Origin: Leptospira fletcheri
GTDB lineage: Bacteria > Spirochaetota > Leptospiria > Leptospirales > Leptospiraceae
Reading direction: 5' to 3'
Assembly (NCBI RefSeq): GCF_004769195.1
Contig: NZ_RQET01000001.1
Location: forward strand, 186,001 to 250,000
Length of the DNA: 64,000 nucleotides
Shown: positions 62,952 to 64,000 of the stretch, piece after piece
Layout: every line of letters starts with the position of its first letter
Position numbering within the stretch: the stretch's first letter is position 1
The notes under the pieces: model-generated
The model's database searches: none
Seen by the model: the letters and a program-made list of their open reading frames with translations, nothing else
Told to the model about the DNA's origin: nothing
Position numbers and translations under genes: made by a program

Positions 62952-63935
62952 ATGCTCGACAGATCTCAAGAACCGAAACTAGCCACCCTTCCGTCGGGCA
63001 TCCGGATCGCGTACCGAAAATTCCAGGGTAAAAGCAGAATCCCCTTATTCTGCATCCATGGACTGACGGGAAATTTAAGAAATTTTGAACCGATTGCCAA
63101 AGGCCTTTCCAAGAAAGGAATCACGGTAATCACGTACGATCTGCGTGGCAGGGGAAATTCGGACAAACCGGAAGGACAATATTCGGCAAGAGTCCATGCG
63201 GAAGATCTAAAGCAGCTTTCCGTTGTTTTGGGTTACAAGCGCATCTCCGTTCTTTCCCACTCCTTGGGCTGCTGGATCACCCTTCGTTTGGCGGAATCCC
63301 ATCCTGAAATTCTGGAAAAAGCTGTGTTAGTCGACGGAGGGGGAGCGCTTTCCCCCCGAAGGAAATTTTCCAATTTATTGATGATCCGTTCCTCTTTGGC
63401 GCGGTTAGGCAGAACGGTACCGAGCAAGGAAATCTACTTGGAGGAAGCCAAAAAATCTCCGATCCTTTCCGCTTGGAACGACGATATTCGGAATTTTTTG
63501 ACCTACGAACTGGAACCGGTCGGAACTCTTTCCCCTTCCCTCAATCTTTCCAACGGGTCAGGCCCCTTAGGTCCCGTCCGATGCTCCCTCCCTCCCTTCG
63601 TTGCGGAGTCCGAACTGGAAAGCATGGGAGGATCCATGGACCCGGCCAAGATACTTCTCGGATTTTGCAAGGAACCGCTCCGAAGCTTCCGGATCCTAAA
63701 AGAGAATAACCGCCTTCCTTATTCCGCTCTGAACTGTCCGGTCCTAGCCGTTCGTGCGGGAAAACCGAACCTGAAACCCGGGGACGAGCTACTACCGGAT
63801 TCCGCCATAAAAAAAATGGAGAGGGAAATCAAATTGTTCCGGGTCTTGGATATCCCGGACAAAAATCACTACGAAGTGGTGCTTCTGGAAGACGGAAGAA
63901 GAGATAAAGAAATTTATAATTTTCTAATTCGTTAA
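62952..63935 (+). CDS. Alpha/beta hydrolase
   Basis: A 327-residue cytosolic hydrolase. It has IPLFCIHGLTGNLRNF for the oxyanion hole, YDLRGRGNSDKPEG, and a nucleophile elbow LSHSLGCW, which is S-H-S-L-G where most have G-x-S-x-G. The catalytic His is in PDKNHYEVV near the end. An insert between about 130 and 230 forms a lid. The acid is less clear, perhaps in KPGDELLP. The fold family is certain; the substrate is not. It follows the small unknown gene by 6 bases and its stop overlaps the end of a minus-strand gene. Confidence 0.85.
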   Translation: MLDRSQEPKLATLPSGIRIAYRKFQGKSRIPLFCIHGLTGNLRNFEPIAKGLSKKGITVITYDLRGRGNSDKPEGQYSARVHAEDLKQLSVVLGYKRISVLSHSLGCWITLRLAESHPEILEKAVLVDGGGALSPRRKFSNLLMIRSSLARLGRTVPSKEIYLEEAKKSPILSAWNDDIRNFLTYELEPVGTLSPSLNLSNGSGPLGPVRCSLPPFVAESELESMGGSMDPAKILLGFCKEPLRSFRILKENNRLPYSALNCPVLAVRAGKPNLKPGDELLPDSAIKKMEREIKLFRVLDIPDKNHYEVVLLEDGRRDKEIYNFLIR

Positions 63936-64000
63936 ATCGGAAAGCCGGTGTCGGGATCCGCGGCGATTTTGCCTTCCGTCCGGAATAGGACGTATATCAG
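63932..64000 (-). CDS. C-terminal end of an unidentified gene, cut by the window edge
   Basis: Reading leftward from the right edge, an open frame gives 22 residues ending DPDTGFPI and then a TAA that overlaps the stop of the plus-strand hydrolase by 2 bases. The segment LIYVLFRTEGKIAADPDTG looks coding, but the identity cannot be told from this much. The frame could also be chance. Confidence 0.4.
   Translation of the reverse strand: MIYVLFRTEGKIAADPDTGFPI

Overview
The window reads as a chromosomal segment of a Leptospira-type spirochaete. The reasons are dense collinear housekeeping blocks, many lipoproteins with loose spirochaetal lipoboxes (LVNC, LGAC, FADC, FIGC, FVSC), an envelope set with LptD and UppP, and many PAS-type kinases and class III cyclase/GGDEF signalling genes. 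By eye the GC content is in the mid to high 40s percent, which would fit a higher-GC Leptospira rather than L. interrogans; I could not compute it or assign a species. I saw no insertion sequence, phage, CRISPR array, rRNA or tRNA.

Layout. Bases 1-1528 (minus): a lipoprotein cut by the left edge, then a divergent LpxC-like deacetylase. 1639-6542 (plus): eno, an FtsB/DivIC-like protein, clpP, an unknown gene, a YheT-type hydrolase, a DUF4416 protein and a lipoprotein. 6574-7690 (minus): a polyprenol/dolichol-kinase-like membrane protein and a STAS protein. 7737-10347 (plus): a hydrophobic protein, a coiled-coil protein and a SurA/parvulin-like lipoprotein, closed by a strong terminator. A gene for two tandem XRE-type HTH domains (10715) and clpB (minus, 11281-13860) follow. 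14100-18808 (plus): a sodium:neurotransmitter-type symporter, a DinG-type helicase and an exported protein. Then a TPR protein and asnS (minus); folD, a degenerate acetyl-xylan-esterase-like protein, cysS, rlmB and a lipase-like lipoprotein (plus).

26299-40435 is one long minus-strand run, transcribed as hisD, panC, mfd, a SurA_N-like lipoprotein, uppP, lptD, a polyprenyl-phosphate sugar transferase, gatC, gatA, hisF. It mixes amino-acid and cofactor synthesis, DNA repair, the undecaprenyl-phosphate cycle, LPS export and tRNA amidation. xth (plus), a small unknown gene and a secreted lipase with a clear promoter and palindrome follow. 43188-48495 (minus) is a signalling cluster: soluble four-PAS histidine kinase, single-domain receiver, receiver-PAS-HisKA_2 kinase, receiver-GGDEF diguanylate cyclase. 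49302-55282 (plus) is an overlapping three-gene unit: a membrane class III adenylyl cyclase with a degenerate phosphatase-like N-terminus, a FecR-domain protein with about five fibronectin-like repeats, and a DUF5683 protein. The right end holds an ABC-F ATPase, an orphan PAS-HisKA_2 kinase with a structured leader, an alpha/beta-hydrolase lipoprotein, a lone cyclic-nucleotide-binding protein, a DUF445 membrane protein, a small unknown gene, another hydrolase and the tail of a minus-strand gene.

The strongest leads are the cyclase/FecR/DUF5683 unit, the c-di-GMP phosphorelay cluster, the LpxC-like paralogue, the pseudo-esterase between folD and cysS, the tandem-HTH regulator with upstream palindromes, the palindrome on the lipase promoter and the hairpin beside the ribosome binding site of the orphan kinase.
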